From Mucilaginibacter sp. PAMB04168 (GTDB lineage: Bacteria > Bacteroidota > Bacteroidia > Sphingobacteriales > Sphingobacteriaceae), in contig NZ_CP155079.2 in the NCBI RefSeq assembly GCF_039634365.2, positions 2,232,001 through 2,296,000 of the forward strand: a DNA stretch of 64,000 nucleotides, in the 5' to 3' direction. Every line of letters begins with the position of its first letter. Within the stretch, counting starts at the first letter, position 1. Below the pieces are notes generated by a model. It was not told the DNA's origin and searched no databases. It saw only the letters and a program-made list of their open reading frames with translations. A program made the position numbers and the translations under genes. Below, in pieces: positions 40,835 through 50,614 of the stretch.

Positions 40835-40867
40835 GCCTCCTGCCCATCAGGAGGCTTTACTTTTTAT
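40835..40867 (+). terminator. Terminator of the tRNA-like gene
   Basis: 8-bp stem GCCTCCTG / CAGGAGGC with loop CCCAT (outer AAAG/CTTT pairs with one bulged G), followed by TTTACTTTTT. Confidence 0.88.
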
Positions 40868-41015
40868 AAGGCTTTTTACTTAGCCATTCAGACGGTGGCA
40901 TACAATTACATCAAATCAAATGTTTGTCATTGTTGAATACTTTAATTTCTTTACAGTTAATCGTTTGGCATGATTTTGTATACTGTTTAAGTAAATTAAC
41001 TTAAATATATCTACC

Positions 41016-41180
41016 ATGAGATCACTATTGTATATCATCGCCGTAATACTTGTAATAGGTTGGGCGATCAGCGTATTTGCTTATTCTGTTAGTGGATTAG
41101 TACACATCTTAATTGTACTGGCCATCATATCGTTCGTATTGGGAATGTTCAGAGGTCCATCGTCTACAACAACAGTATAA
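41016..41180 (+). CDS. lmo0937/DUF5670-type mini-membrane protein (54 aa)
   Basis: A short open frame from ATG 41016 to TAA 41178-41180, encoding M-R-S-L-L-Y-I-I-A-V-I-L-V-I-G-W-A-I-S-V, a middle Y-S-V-S-G-L-V-H-I-L-I-V-L, and a polar end G-P-S-S-T-T-T-V. The two hydrophobic helices joined by a G-x-x-H-I-L-like turn are those of the small lmo0937 family of membrane proteins, common in Bacteroidota and of unknown role, often stress-linked. It has its own terminator. Confidence 0.8.
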   Translation: MRSLLYIIAVILVIGWAISVFAYSVSGLVHILIVLAIISFVLGMFRGPSSTTTV

Positions 41181-41200
41181 GCATAACATGTCATAAATAA

Positions 41201-41232
41201 AAAATGCGGCTCAAAAAGGCCGCATTTTTTAT
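41201..41232. terminator. Bidirectional terminator
   Basis: 10-bp stem AAAATGCGGC / GCCGCATTTT with an 8-base loop, T-run on both sides. It ends the DUF5670 gene and the minus-strand lipoprotein gene. Confidence 0.9.
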
Positions 41233-41246
41233 TTATAAACATTTAA

Positions 41247-42218
41247 TTAATCTTGTATGCCTGTTACGTTAACCAGAATGCGGCTGGCATGCGGCATACC
41301 GAGCGTTTTACCGGGTATGGTCTTGAGGTAAACAGTCAGGTAGCCATCAACAATGCCTTTCATCACCTTTTTGCGTTGTTCTACCTCATCATAAATAAAG
41401 GAAAGTGGTTTTACAAAGTGCAGCTTACCCTTTTCGTCAGCAATGAGCTGCATCTTTTGATTAAAGTTGGCATAAGCCTTATGGATAGTGATGTCGAAAG
41501 TAGGCGAGAGGTAATTATCAGCCAGTGTAACATCTTCAATGGCGTTAGCTTTTTTAACTTCTTTCTTTTTTACCTGTACATTGGGGCTCAGGCTTTGCAA
41601 TACTACCGGCTCGTAGGCGGCAAAGGCCTTGTTCATGTTGGCAACTGACTCTTTTACTTTCTTCTGTATAAACAGCGTATCGCGGCGGGGCGGTTTTTGC
41701 AGTTCGGCCGGAGTAGTATGCAGTACGTTTTTTATGTAGTCGTTGCTGTACAGCTTCATGGTTATATTACTGGCTTCATCTATATGAAGATTGCGCACAT
41801 ACAACACCTGGAAAATCATACTGTCGCGGCTCAGGTGCTTTACCCGCAGCCAGGAATGGGCAACATTCACCACCGAATCGTGATCCAGAACCACTTCCTG
41901 TTTAATAAAACGCTGCAGCACCAGGCTAAAAATGCGCACTGTATCGTCTGACAAGAACGTTACCCGCCACTCGGGTTCCAGGTGATAGCCGTCATTACTA
42001 AACCCTAACCGGTTACTGTACTCGCGGCGCACCTCAGTGTAGGCAATGCCATGCACTTTTTTAAAAGACACTCTGGGCCGCTCGGCCAGCTCAGCCCTTG
42101 TGCTATTGGCAGCGCTTGTTTTGGGAGTTGATTGTTTACAGCCTGCCGCAAGCAGTAGAATCCATAAAACACAAAGCAAATATATAAATGCGGGCCTAAA
42201 CAGGTAGATAGTCTTCAC
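41247..42218 (-). CDS. Putative lipoprotein of unknown function (323 aa)
   Basis: The open frame extends to 42320, overlapping the next gene, but the part before residue 35 is Cys-rich and unlike a protein start. GTG 42216-42218 gives a clean lipoprotein signal: F-R-P-A-F-I-Y-L-L-C-V-L-W-I-L-L-L-A-A-G-C, lipobox L-A-A-G-C. The mature part has mixed strand and helix, no known motif, and ends I-L-V-N-V-T-G-I-Q-D. It follows the DUF6807 gene in the same direction by 85 bases and may share its operon. Confidence 0.68.
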   Translation of the reverse strand: MKTIYLFRPAFIYLLCVLWILLLAAGCKQSTPKTSAANSTRAELAERPRVSFKKVHGIAYTEVRREYSNRLGFSNDGYHLEPEWRVTFLSDDTVRIFSLVLQRFIKQEVVLDHDSVVNVAHSWLRVKHLSRDSMIFQVLYVRNLHIDEASNITMKLYSNDYIKNVLHTTPAELQKPPRRDTLFIQKKVKESVANMNKAFAAYEPVVLQSLSPNVQVKKKEVKKANAIEDVTLADNYLSPTFDITIHKAYANFNQKMQLIADEKGKLHFVKPLSFIYDEVEQRKKVMKGIVDGYLTVYLKTIPGKTLGMPHASRILVNVTGIQD

Positions 42219-42303
42219 GCCGCAAAATAAGCCGAAATTGCTAATTAAGCAAGGTTTTACGGTAAGGGCATTGTAAAAGGCGCACCATTTAAAGCACCTC
42301 GTA

Positions 42304-43311
42304 TTACAATTTCGCCGCAAATTGCGCGGCTTGCCGGTTCAGTTGATAAGCGGCCGGCGTTTGTTTACCGTTGTTAATAATGATTTGGTATTTGAAAGTA
42401 ACCGACTCGTCTTTGTTAAGGCTGAGGTTTTTGGCCGATTTACCGTTGGTAAACACTTTTTCGCCAAGTGGATTAATGGCAAACAACCCGTAACCACGCG
42501 CATGCCAAAAGCCGGGATAGTTGGGATTGGCCGGATGATCTATAATGGCAATGCTGACCGAATCGGCGCCCATTTTCCCAAAAACCTTGCACCAGGAGGC
42601 CCGTGTGCCCCAAACCTTGTTGCCGGTTGCACCGGTACTGCTCAGGTAATTACCAGTAGGGATGCTATCGGGTACGGGCTTGCGGGTACTATCGGGCATT
42701 TGCAGTTGGTGGGCTATGCGCAGGCCGAGCAAGCCATCCTTTACATCAGTAAAAATGGCTTTTTGTATGGCTTTGAGCGTAGTAGTGCGGTTTATTACAC
42801 GCCGGCCTACGCTGCCGCTAAAGGTAAAACGGGTGGTTTCTTGCAGTATTATATCTTTTTGTTCATTAGTCCAGCTGGATTCGTATATCAGTAGGCCGAT
42901 TTTGCCGCTGCTGATTTTGAGGACGTGCGTATTACGGATCCAGCCGTACAAGTGTTTGCGGACTTGCGGTATAGCGTAAGAGTTGTTCCAAAAATCAAGA
43001 CCGTTCAGGTTCTCATAATTGAACCACAGGCCTATATGGTGCGGATGATCAGTAGGGTCGCCCGGCTGTGGGTTGAGTGGGAAGCCTCGTGTTACAGCTG
43101 TGCCATTGTCGGCATTTAGCGGATAGAGTACCGGCTTCTCCAAACTGTCAGGGTATAAAAAGCTGGTGAATAAGCGGCCGCCTATAAAAATATCTACTTT
43201 CTTGTGTTGGGATGACTGCACTACTTTAACTGCCTGGCCCGGTTGCGACCATGATTTAGCACACAGCGTTATCAACGCTACTAAAAGCAAAAAGGTCCGG
43301 TTGTTCAGCAT
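42304..43311 (-). CDS. DUF6807 (PmoA-like) secreted protein
   Basis: A 335-residue exported protein with a signal peptide cleaved near S-W-S-Q. Family features of the Bacteroidota DUF6807/PmoA group are F-L-Y-P-D-S-L-E-K-P-V-L-Y-P-L, T-R-G-F-P-L-N-P, and D-H-P-H-H-I-G-L-W-F-N-Y (a His-rich conserved block). Such proteins are found near sugar-degradation clusters and are considered putative glycoside-active proteins without demonstrated activity. No sugar cluster is visible here. Start ATG 43309-43311. Confidence 0.85.
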   Translation of the reverse strand: MLNNRTFLLLVALITLCAKSWSQPGQAVKVVQSSQHKKVDIFIGGRLFTSFLYPDSLEKPVLYPLNADNGTAVTRGFPLNPQPGDPTDHPHHIGLWFNYENLNGLDFWNNSYAIPQVRKHLYGWIRNTHVLKISSGKIGLLIYESSWTNEQKDIILQETTRFTFSGSVGRRVINRTTTLKAIQKAIFTDVKDGLLGLRIAHQLQMPDSTRKPVPDSIPTGNYLSSTGATGNKVWGTRASWCKVFGKMGADSVSIAIIDHPANPNYPGFWHARGYGLFAINPLGEKVFTNGKSAKNLSLNKDESVTFKYQIIINNGKQTPAAYQLNRQAAQFAAKL

Positions 43312-43395
43312 AAGAGTTTAAAGGTACGTGTAATTGGCGCCTAAATATAAGGCTTATTAACATACCTCACTACAGCTTAACAACTGCTCTAATAA

Positions 43396-43722
43396 CTAAT
43401 TAACCATTTGCAAGCGTGCGTTGTGGCGTGGATCTACCGTGGTGAGTGCTATATCAGGGCACATTTTAATGCCTGCATACCAGCGTATGCCCTTTTGAAT
43501 AAGCGCAACAGGCTGGTTGTTATATCCTTCCGTTTCAAAGGCCACCCACCAGCTAAACAATTTACCATAAAATTGTACCTCATCGGGGTTAGCCCTAAAA
43601 TCCGACCGGATAAGCGGAAAGATGTTGATACGCAACCCACTTTTGCGATGCAAAAGGTATTGTGAACTGGTGCGCTGGTTGTTATGGAAGACCGGTAATA
43701 ATTGGAATGTAGCAGCTAACAT
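43396..43722 (-). CDS. Hypothetical protein (108 aa)
   Basis: Not recognised. The middle reads Y-G-K-L-F-S-W-W-V-A-F-E-T-E-G-Y-N-N-Q-P-V and I-R-W-Y-A-G-I-K-M-C-P-D-I-A, so it is plausible coding. An antisense frame at 43408-43665 looks like its shadow. It has no signal peptide. It precedes the DUF6807 gene in the same direction by 84 bases. Confidence 0.5.
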   Translation of the reverse strand: MLAATFQLLPVFHNNQRTSSQYLLHRKSGLRINIFPLIRSDFRANPDEVQFYGKLFSWWVAFETEGYNNQPVALIQKGIRWYAGIKMCPDIALTTVDPRHNARLQMVN

Positions 43723-43937
43723 GAAGTAAATATAACATTCAACTTTATAGGTTATGTTAATTTTTTAGTCCTTTTGCGAATATTTTGCAGACGTAACTTA
43801 GTAGTTAAAGTGTTGTTGTTTTAGTTGAATGCAGGCTGCGTTTTGCGTCCGGCATTACCTGATTTTTAACAATCGGTTCGGCAAATGAAATGTGTATTTA
43901 TCGCAAATAGCAATTCATGCAAACAAAAGCCTTACCA

Positions 43938-44549
43938 CTACTTAACCTCAATACCCTGCACCAGGTAAGTATTGGCGCGGTTATCGGTAGCATGGGTTAC
44001 GGTTGCTTTAATAGATACCGAATGCCCGTAAGCAGGGTCGCTGTAGATGCGCTGGCGAAGAGCCAGTACTTCTTCAATCCTGGCTTTCACCGCATCATTG
44101 GCCGGCTTAAATTCGTAGCTGAGGTAATAGTATTTATCATCGCGCTTGCCTATAGCCAAACCGGGGCCGCCGGGTACGAAATTAGAGATCAATGACACCT
44201 GGAAAGGCTCGGTACCCGTATACAGGTCTTTACTTACCACCCGCTCAAACTCAAACCAGCGGTCGGGCCCGTCTTGCAGCGGCTCTTTGGTAATAACCAC
44301 TTTAGCCTTTACCCGGTAAGTATAACCCAGTTCGCGTTCGTTAAAGCCCTGCAACCCGTAAGGCGATTTTATTTTATCCGGAAGCAGGTAAGCCATCTGG
44401 TTGCCCACATCCTGGTAATGGTCTAAAAATAGCTCCACTTCCTGTCCGTTCTTTGGTTTGTCTGGGTCGAAATCCTTTTTGCAGCCGGTTACAATGGTTA
44501 ATAACACAACAACACAAAGAGCGCCGGCTTTAATAACGTTTGATTTCAT
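43938..44549 (-). CDS. Putative lipoprotein of unknown function (203 aa)
   Basis: The signal sequence ends T-G-C-K-K-D, a lipobox with acid at +4, typical of surface-exposed Bacteroidota lipoproteins. The mature domain has P-Y-G-L-Q-G-F-N-E-R-E-L-G-Y-T-Y-R-V-K-A-K-V-V-I, then V-P-G-G-P-G-L-A-I-G-K-R-D-D-K-Y-Y-Y and ends V-Q-G-I-E-V-K. The strand-rich layout suggests a small beta-sandwich; no family is certain. It is transcribed divergently from the pepsin-like lipoprotein gene. Confidence 0.65.
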   Translation of the reverse strand: MKSNVIKAGALCVVVLLTIVTGCKKDFDPDKPKNGQEVELFLDHYQDVGNQMAYLLPDKIKSPYGLQGFNERELGYTYRVKAKVVITKEPLQDGPDRWFEFERVVSKDLYTGTEPFQVSLISNFVPGGPGLAIGKRDDKYYYLSYEFKPANDAVKARIEEVLALRQRIYSDPAYGHSVSIKATVTHATDNRANTYLVQGIEVK

Positions 44550-44975
44550 AAGCTGTGGTTTAAAATGTTTGACATTCTATTGTTACCTATACGGCTTTCG
44601 GTAGCAAAGCGCTACTGTAATTGTAAAATATTTTTAAGTACTATTCTAAAAGTGGTGTTGCGGGTTTGAGGCGGCTATAAGCTTTGTTCCTAAGCGTTTC
44701 TGTATGAGCGTTAAAGCCTAACCCAACTGGGATAATGAGCGGCTTACACCTACATTTACCATCAACAAATCTTAACAATTCATTCTATAAGTAGTCGCTT
44801 AACGTTATTATGCTCATTTTCGATCGAATAAGCCAACTTTAGCCGCTAGCTTTAGTAAAATAAAGGCAGCCATTAACTGTAATCATAATCCAAAAGTCAT
44901 TTTGGTGATGGAACGCATCCGGGTTAAATATTTTTACGTTTATGGTTTCAAAGTAACTGAAAGATAAAGAATTGA
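44550..44975. other. Intergenic region, 426 bases, between two divergent lipoprotein genes
   Basis: No coding frame, no consensus promoter (the nearest motifs are imperfect) and no strong hairpin were seen. It must carry the start signals for both divergent genes. Confidence 0.4.
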
Positions 44976-46082
44976 ATGACTAGAAATTACTTAGGTAAAT
45001 TGCAAGCAGCGGTTTGGGCATTACTTATAGCGGTTAGCTTTACTGCCTGTAAAAAAGACAACGCCCAGCCCGAAGCTCCCAAACCCCAACCCAAGCCTTT
45101 AGCTACCCTGGGTTTATACCAGTTTGCCAGTGGCGCCAACAAGCGTATTTTTATACCCATAAGCCAAATTGGTACGCAAAAGGTAGCCTATGCCGGCATT
45201 TTCGATACGGGCTCGTCGGGCTTTACAATGGACGCCAACGGACTATTGCCTGCCAGCATGATTACCAGCAACGGCATACAGGTAACCGGCGATTCGGTGA
45301 CTGTAAATGGCATTACCGTAACCAACAGAACCGCCACTATGGCCTATGGCGATCTCACCGGCAGCACGCATGAGTATGGTAACCTGGCTTATGCCAGCAT
45401 CGTAATTGGTAATTCGGCCGGTAGCGTTACTACCAAGCGTATTCCTATATTTTTGTATTATAAGATTGTAGATGGCGACGGGAAGGAACTGCCCCAGCAC
45501 TCGGCCGATGTTTTTGGCGTGGGCCCCAGCAAAGGCTACACCTTTCCGGAAGTGGTGAGTCCGCTGGATGGTTTAGCCCTGCCTGCCGGTACTACGAGCG
45601 GGTTTAAGCTGGCCAAGCTGCCGGCGGCTAACTTCAACAGCACCGGGGCGTTAATATCAGGCCTGCTCACACTGGGTTTGGTGCCTGATGATCTCAGTCA
45701 AGCATCGTCGGGCTTTATCATGCACCCTTTAAACTTTAGTGCAGCAGGAGGCTATTCGCCCAATATACAAGCCACCATTACCTACGGCAGTACCAGTGTA
45801 GACGCGCAGGTATTGTTTGATACAGGTAATCCGTCGATTTCGGTGATCGAAAACAATAAAGAAACCCGTGCCCTGGGCAGGTTGCCGGCCAACACCGATG
45901 TTACCATAACCACTAAAAAAGGTTTTGTTTACAAATACACCACTAGTAGTACCGGCAATTTAACACAAATTCAAAACCCGAACGTGAGCGGCGATTTCCG
46001 CACTATAATGGCGCTCGATTTCTTTATAAACAACGAGATGCTCACCGATTATAGTAACCATGTTATCGGATTGAAGAATTAA
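44976..46082 (+). CDS. Pepsin-like (bilobal) aspartic-protease-type lipoprotein
   Basis: A 368-residue lipoprotein (lipobox S-F-T-A-C, Cys25; then K-K-D, a Pro/Gln-rich linker). It contains two D-T-G motifs about 205 residues apart: F-D-T-G-S-S-G at 76-82 and F-D-T-G-N-P-S at 281-287, each preceded by hydrophobic residues. Two copies in one chain is the layout of bilobal pepsin-fold proteases, which are rare in bacteria; single D-T-G domains form retropepsin-like dimers. Some DUF3443-type bacterial proteins show the same. Activity is predicted, not shown. A hairpin region at 46188-46246 lies behind it. Confidence 0.78.
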   Translation: MTRNYLGKLQAAVWALLIAVSFTACKKDNAQPEAPKPQPKPLATLGLYQFASGANKRIFIPISQIGTQKVAYAGIFDTGSSGFTMDANGLLPASMITSNGIQVTGDSVTVNGITVTNRTATMAYGDLTGSTHEYGNLAYASIVIGNSAGSVTTKRIPIFLYYKIVDGDGKELPQHSADVFGVGPSKGYTFPEVVSPLDGLALPAGTTSGFKLAKLPAANFNSTGALISGLLTLGLVPDDLSQASSGFIMHPLNFSAAGGYSPNIQATITYGSTSVDAQVLFDTGNPSISVIENNKETRALGRLPANTDVTITTKKGFVYKYTTSSTGNLTQIQNPNVSGDFRTIMALDFFINNEMLTDYSNHVIGLKN

Positions 46083-46187
46083 TATTTGTGAACAAGTTAG
46101 CAGAGAACGAGGAGCAAGCAGCTAGCCAGGAAATAGAGTATAGCAACAACTGGTTTTTAAGTGCTGGTAAAAGCAGGTAACAACGGA

Positions 46188-46246
46188 GTACCTCATATTT
46201 TTTTGGAAACCTAAGCCCGATTAGGAATAGAAAACATATGAGGAGG
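46188..46246 (+). repeat. Nested inverted repeat after the pepsin-like gene
   Basis: Outer arms CCTCATAT (46191-46198) and ATATGAGG (46236-46243) enclose an inner CCTAA / TTAGG hairpin. It could be an RNA element or a terminator without U-run. Confidence 0.5.
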
Positions 46247-46360
46247 TGTTAGATAATTCCTAACAAACTCTTTGCTGTTACGATTGGTGCCAAACTACCG
46301 CTTGCTTAAGGTATTATTAAAAAGTATAGCTACATTGGATCGTTTATAAGAAACGGCAAA

Positions 46361-47554
46361 ATGAGCTTCGTACGAATCCTTGTGCTCTTGTTTACGGTAA
46401 CGCTTTACGCTCGTTCGGTAAATGCGCAAACCCCCGCTCCAGCAAATTACAAACTGATTGTAAATTTAGATAGGGCCCCATTCGATTCTTTATTTCTTCA
46501 AGATTATACCGAAGGCAGGAATGTATTGATTGCGGGTAAGAAAACGAAAGAATATACATGGGAAATCACTATACCCAATTATGTGGTCGACAACTCGCAA
46601 AACATGATATTATTAGCTTCGCCTTATGATGCTGAGCATAATTCAAAAAAGATGATACGTTTTGTGACCCATAAGTTAGGCAAAAAAGTCATTTTCGCCA
46701 ATGGAGGTGTAGAGGAAAATGATAATTACATCTATGGTACTTATGCCAATACGGTTGTTTTTCCTGAAGAACAACTTCTTTTAAAAGTGAACAATAAAGA
46801 CTCCGTTGCTCTTGGGAAGCTGATCTGTATTGATTTTAATCTAATTATTAAAGATCAGCATTCAGATATTGCCGTTAGGGCTCAGGATCCCTTTTTTAGT
46901 TGGTTTGTAGACGCAAACAATGAGATTATCTCCTATGATAATTACTTGTCTTCTTACATTCAGATGGCCCGAAAGTACCCTGGTTCGAGGTTTTTGATGA
47001 ACAGCCTTGCTGTCAATCTTACAAGATACAAGTCAAAAGAAGATATTAGGAAGGTTTATGATTGCTTCTCAGCCAAGCATAAAAATACATTTGTGGCAAA
47101 ACATATTGAGGAATTTTTGTCTAACAAGAAGTTTCAAAATGCGTCTTTAACAACCTTAAATCAAACTACAAAAGAGGAAATCATTCAGGACACTTCAAAA
47201 TATAACCTGATAATTTTTACAGCATCCTGGTGTACACCTTGTATTGAAGAGATTCCGCTGCTTAAAAACATTTATCAAGACCTTGGTAAAAATCTGATTC
47301 TCACTTATATTTCGATTGATAATGACTCAGGCGTTGCCTCCTTTAAAAAACTGCTGCAAAGAAAACAGATTCCTTGGCGAAGCTTATTGGCTTTTCAAGA
47401 GGTTGAAAATATCAAACAAAGATATTTTATAGAAGGGATTCCGCACAGCATATTAGTTCATCCCAATAAGGCAATGGAAGTTATTGATGTCCGAAAAAGG
47501 AGTGATCGCTCAAAGTTATACGCTATTGTTAAATCCTTTAACAATCATAATTAA
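46361..47554 (+). CDS. TlpA-family thioredoxin-like exported protein (397 aa)
   Basis: A signal peptide (M-S-F-V-R-I-L-V-L-L-F-T-V-T-L, cleavage after N-A-Q) precedes a 250-residue N-terminal half of unknown fold and a C-terminal TlpA/thioredoxin domain with the redox site S-W-C-T-P-C (Trp290 to Cys294) and Y-I-S-I-D-N-D. Such proteins keep periplasmic cysteines reduced, or serve in DUF4369-type systems. The gene is visibly AT-richer than mutS next to it, hinting at recent acquisition or different expression. It stands alone. Confidence 0.85.
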   Translation: MSFVRILVLLFTVTLYARSVNAQTPAPANYKLIVNLDRAPFDSLFLQDYTEGRNVLIAGKKTKEYTWEITIPNYVVDNSQNMILLASPYDAEHNSKKMIRFVTHKLGKKVIFANGGVEENDNYIYGTYANTVVFPEEQLLLKVNNKDSVALGKLICIDFNLIIKDQHSDIAVRAQDPFFSWFVDANNEIISYDNYLSSYIQMARKYPGSRFLMNSLAVNLTRYKSKEDIRKVYDCFSAKHKNTFVAKHIEEFLSNKKFQNASLTTLNQTTKEEIIQDTSKYNLIIFTASWCTPCIEEIPLLKNIYQDLGKNLILTYISIDNDSGVASFKKLLQRKQIPWRSLLAFQEVENIKQRYFIEGIPHSILVHPNKAMEVIDVRKRSDRSKLYAIVKSFNNHN

Positions 47555-47850
47555 CCATATTGATAGTTTAAGATCGAAGAACATTTAGAAGTCAATTACT
47601 GGAACAGGTGTTTAGCATAATATTTTTACCGAACGCCCCCAAATAGATGATAGGTGAACACTTCTCTGCATTGAATCAACTAATCGCAATAGCGTACATG
47701 CTTAGTAATGCCATCGCTAGCTGCAGTTCCGTCCTTCTTATCTCAAACCCCGCTTTTTGATCTTAACTCACAATAGCAGCAAATTTTCCACAAGGACCGT
47801 CAAACCGGGCGTAAAGCCTTAAATTTACCGTTCAATTAAAAATTAAACGC
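47555..47850. other. Intergenic region, 296 bases before mutS
   Basis: No coding frame found. A TAAATTTA, one mismatch from the -7 consensus, lies about 27 bases before the TTG start of mutS; the -33 element is not clear. Confidence 0.3.
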
Positions 47851-50505
47851 TTGGGCAAAACCGCTACCAAAGAAACGCCGCTGATGCAGCAGTATAACCA
47901 GATCAAGGCCAAATATCCAGGTGCCTTGCTGCTATTCCGTGTGGGCGATTTTTACGAAACCTTTGGCGAAGACGCCGTTAAAGCGGCCGGCATACTGGGT
48001 ATTGTGCTTACCAAGCGGGCCAATGGTTCGGCCTCGCACATTGAGCTGGCCGGTTTCCCGCACCACTCGCTCGAAACTTACTTGCCCAAACTGGTGCGCG
48101 CCGGTCAGCGTGTGGCTATTTGCGATCAGCTTGAGGATCCCAAGATGACCAAGACCATCGTAAAGCGGGGCGTAACCGAACTGGTAACACCTGGCGTGGC
48201 CGTAAGCGATAACATCCTGCAGCAAAAGAGCAACAACTACCTGGCCTCCCTTTATTTCGAAAAGAATAGCATCGGTATTGCCCTAATTGATATATCAACC
48301 GGCGAGTTCCTTACCGCACAGGGCAACGCCGATTACATGGACAAGCTGCTGCAATCTTTCAGCCCAAGCGAGGTTATTTACCCCAAAAGCTGTAAACGCG
48401 ATTTTATCGAAAAATTTGGCGACCGCTACTATACTTACACCCTGGATGAGTGGCCTTACAGCGGCGACTACGCTTACGAAACGCTTACCAAGCACTTCGG
48501 CGTAAAATCGCTCAAGGGCTTCGGTATCGAAAAGCTTAACCTGGGTATTGTAGCAGCCGGCGTAGCCCTGCATTATCTGAACGAGACGGAGCACCGCAAC
48601 CTGCAGCATATCAGCGCCATTAGCCGTATTGAGGAGGACCGCTACCTGTGGCTCGATCGTTTCAGCATTCGCAACCTGGAACTGGTCGGTTCCAACAATG
48701 AAAATGCCATAACCCTGGTTGATGTGTTGGATCATACTTGTTCGCCAATGGGCGCCCGCCTGCTGCGCCGTTGGATTGTGATGCCGCTCAAAGAGCTCAA
48801 ACCCATACAGGATCGACTCAATGTGGTACAGCACCTGATAGACCATGAAGACTTACGTAATGAACTGCAGGCCTGTATCCGTCAGGTGGGCGATTTGGAA
48901 AGGCTCATTAGTAAAATAGGCTTGCAAAAAGCCAATCCACGTGAGGTTTGTCAGTTACGCAAGGCGCTGCAAGCTATTGGAAGCATTAAAAGACTGTGTG
49001 ACGGCACCGGTAACGCAGTTGCTGGGTTTGACAATGTCATAAGCCTGCTAAAGCCCAATGAAGCGCTACTGGCTATCGGTAACCAGCTTAACCCCTGCGA
49101 TTATATATGTGATAAAATAGGCAAAGAACTGAATGCCGAGCCGCCTATCCAATTAGTAAAAGGCGGCGTAATGGCCGAGGGTATACATGAGGAGCTTGAC
49201 CGCCTGCGTAAAATTGCTTTTGGCGGTAAGGGTTACTTGCTCGAAATACAAAAGCGGGAAGCCGAGCAAACCGGTATCCCATCGCTTAAAGTGGCGTTTA
49301 ATAACGTGTTTGGTTACTACCTTGAGGTGACCCATTCGCACCGCGATAAGGTACCTACCGATTGGATACGCAAGCAAACGTTGGTTAACGCCGAGCGCTA
49401 CATTACCCCCGAGCTTAAAGAGTATGAAGAACAAATACTGGGTGCCGAGGAAAAGATATTAGCTTTAGAAACCCGCTTATACAATGATTTGCTATACTCG
49501 CTCACCGAGTATATTAAACCTATTCAGCTTAACGCGCAACTCATTGCACGGTTGGATGTGCTGTTGAACTTTGCAACGGTATCTATTAAGAATTACTATG
49601 TAAAGCCGCAGATAAACGATGGCTTACTGATTGATATAAAAGGCGGTCGTCACCCTGTAATAGAAAAAAACCTGCCGCCGGGTGAGGAGTACATCACTAA
49701 TGATGTTTACCTCGATTCGGATAGCCAGCAGATAATTATTATTACCGGTCCTAACATGGCGGGTAAGTCGGCCATATTACGGCAAACCGGTCTTATTGTG
49801 CTGCTGGCGCAAATGGGTTGCTTTGTGCCTGCAAAGGAAGCGATTATTGGCTTAGTGGATAAGATATTCACGCGGGTAGGAGCTTCGGATAATTTGTCGT
49901 CGGGAGAGTCGACCTTTATGGTGGAGATGAACGAGACGGCCAGTATTCTCAACAACCTGAGTAACCGCAGTTTAATTTTATTAGACGAGATTGGCCGGGG
50001 CACCAGTACTTATGATGGTATTTCCATTGCCTGGGCTATAGCCGAGTATTTGCATAACCATCCGTCGGCTAAGGCCAAAACGCTGTTTGCTACGCACTAT
50101 CACGAGCTGAATGAGCTAACTAACATGTTTGGCCGGGTCAAAAATTATAACGTAACGGTAAAAGAAGTTGGCAATCAGATCATATTCCTGCGCAAGCTGG
50201 TGCCGGGCGGAAGTGAGCACAGCTTTGGTATACATGTGGCTAAACTGGCCGGTATGCCACCAAAAGTGCTGAGCCGGGCCAACGAGATTCTCAAGAAGCT
50301 GGAAGCCGAGCGCACCGGTGGCGAAAATATTAAGGAGAGTATCAAAAAAGTACAAAAGCAGGCTTTGCAATTGCAGATGTTCTCGATTGACGACCCGGTG
50401 CTGGTGAAGATACGCGACATGCTGAACAACCTGGATGTAAACACGCTTACGCCTGTGGAGGCCTTAATGAAACTGGATGAAATACAGCGCTTGATTAAAG
50501 GTTAA
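47851..50505 (+). CDS. mutS: DNA mismatch-repair protein MutS
   Basis: Recognises base mismatches and small loops and recruits MutL. It is full length at 884 residues. The start is TTG 47851, since the frame opens shortly before and [15 protein letters not shown] is the normal beginning. The mismatch-contact Phe is in [12 protein letters not shown] (about residue 38), and the ATPase domain has Walker A GPNMAGKS at 633-640, then [16 protein letters not shown] and the A-T-H-Y-H-E-L switch. The E-R-T/N-rich C-terminus with a beta-clamp-like region is present. It is followed by a COG3910-type ATPase in the same direction. Confidence 0.97.
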   Translation: MGKTATKETPLMQQYNQIKAKYPGALLLFRVGDFYETFGEDAVKAAGILGIVLTKRANGSASHIELAGFPHHSLETYLPKLVRAGQRVAICDQLEDPKMTKTIVKRGVTELVTPGVAVSDNILQQKSNNYLASLYFEKNSIGIALIDISTGEFLTAQGNADYMDKLLQSFSPSEVIYPKSCKRDFIEKFGDRYYTYTLDEWPYSGDYAYETLTKHFGVKSLKGFGIEKLNLGIVAAGVALHYLNETEHRNLQHISAISRIEEDRYLWLDRFSIRNLELVGSNNENAITLVDVLDHTCSPMGARLLRRWIVMPLKELKPIQDRLNVVQHLIDHEDLRNELQACIRQVGDLERLISKIGLQKANPREVCQLRKALQAIGSIKRLCDGTGNAVAGFDNVISLLKPNEALLAIGNQLNPCDYICDKIGKELNAEPPIQLVKGGVMAEGIHEELDRLRKIAFGGKGYLLEIQKREAEQTGIPSLKVAFNNVFGYYLEVTHSHRDKVPTDWIRKQTLVNAERYITPELKEYEEQILGAEEKILALETRLYNDLLYSLTEYIKPIQLNAQLIARLDVLLNFATVSIKNYYVKPQINDGLLIDIKGGRHPVIEKNLPPGEEYITNDVYLDSDSQQIIIITGPNMAGKSAILRQTGLIVLLAQMGCFVPAKEAIIGLVDKIFTRVGASDNLSSGESTFMVEMNETASILNNLSNRSLILLDEIGRGTSTYDGISIAWAIAEYLHNHPSAKAKTLFATHYHELNELTNMFGRVKNYNVTVKEVGNQIIFLRKLVPGGSEHSFGIHVAKLAGMPPKVLSRANEILKKLEAERTGGENIKESIKKVQKQALQLQMFSIDDPVLVKIRDMLNNLDVNTLTPVEALMKLDEIQRLIKG

Positions 50506-50614
50506 CAGGGACGAGTTTTTCTTGTTCGGGTGTGTTAATCATCTGCTTCCGTAAATGATTTATTGTATGCTGATGTAAACGTTTTGTACTTTTATTATAA
50601 TCAAACCAACAAGT

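Noticed and set aside
42322..42894. 190-codon antisense frame in the DUF6807 gene
   Set aside because: Opposes a convincing exported protein; no signals.
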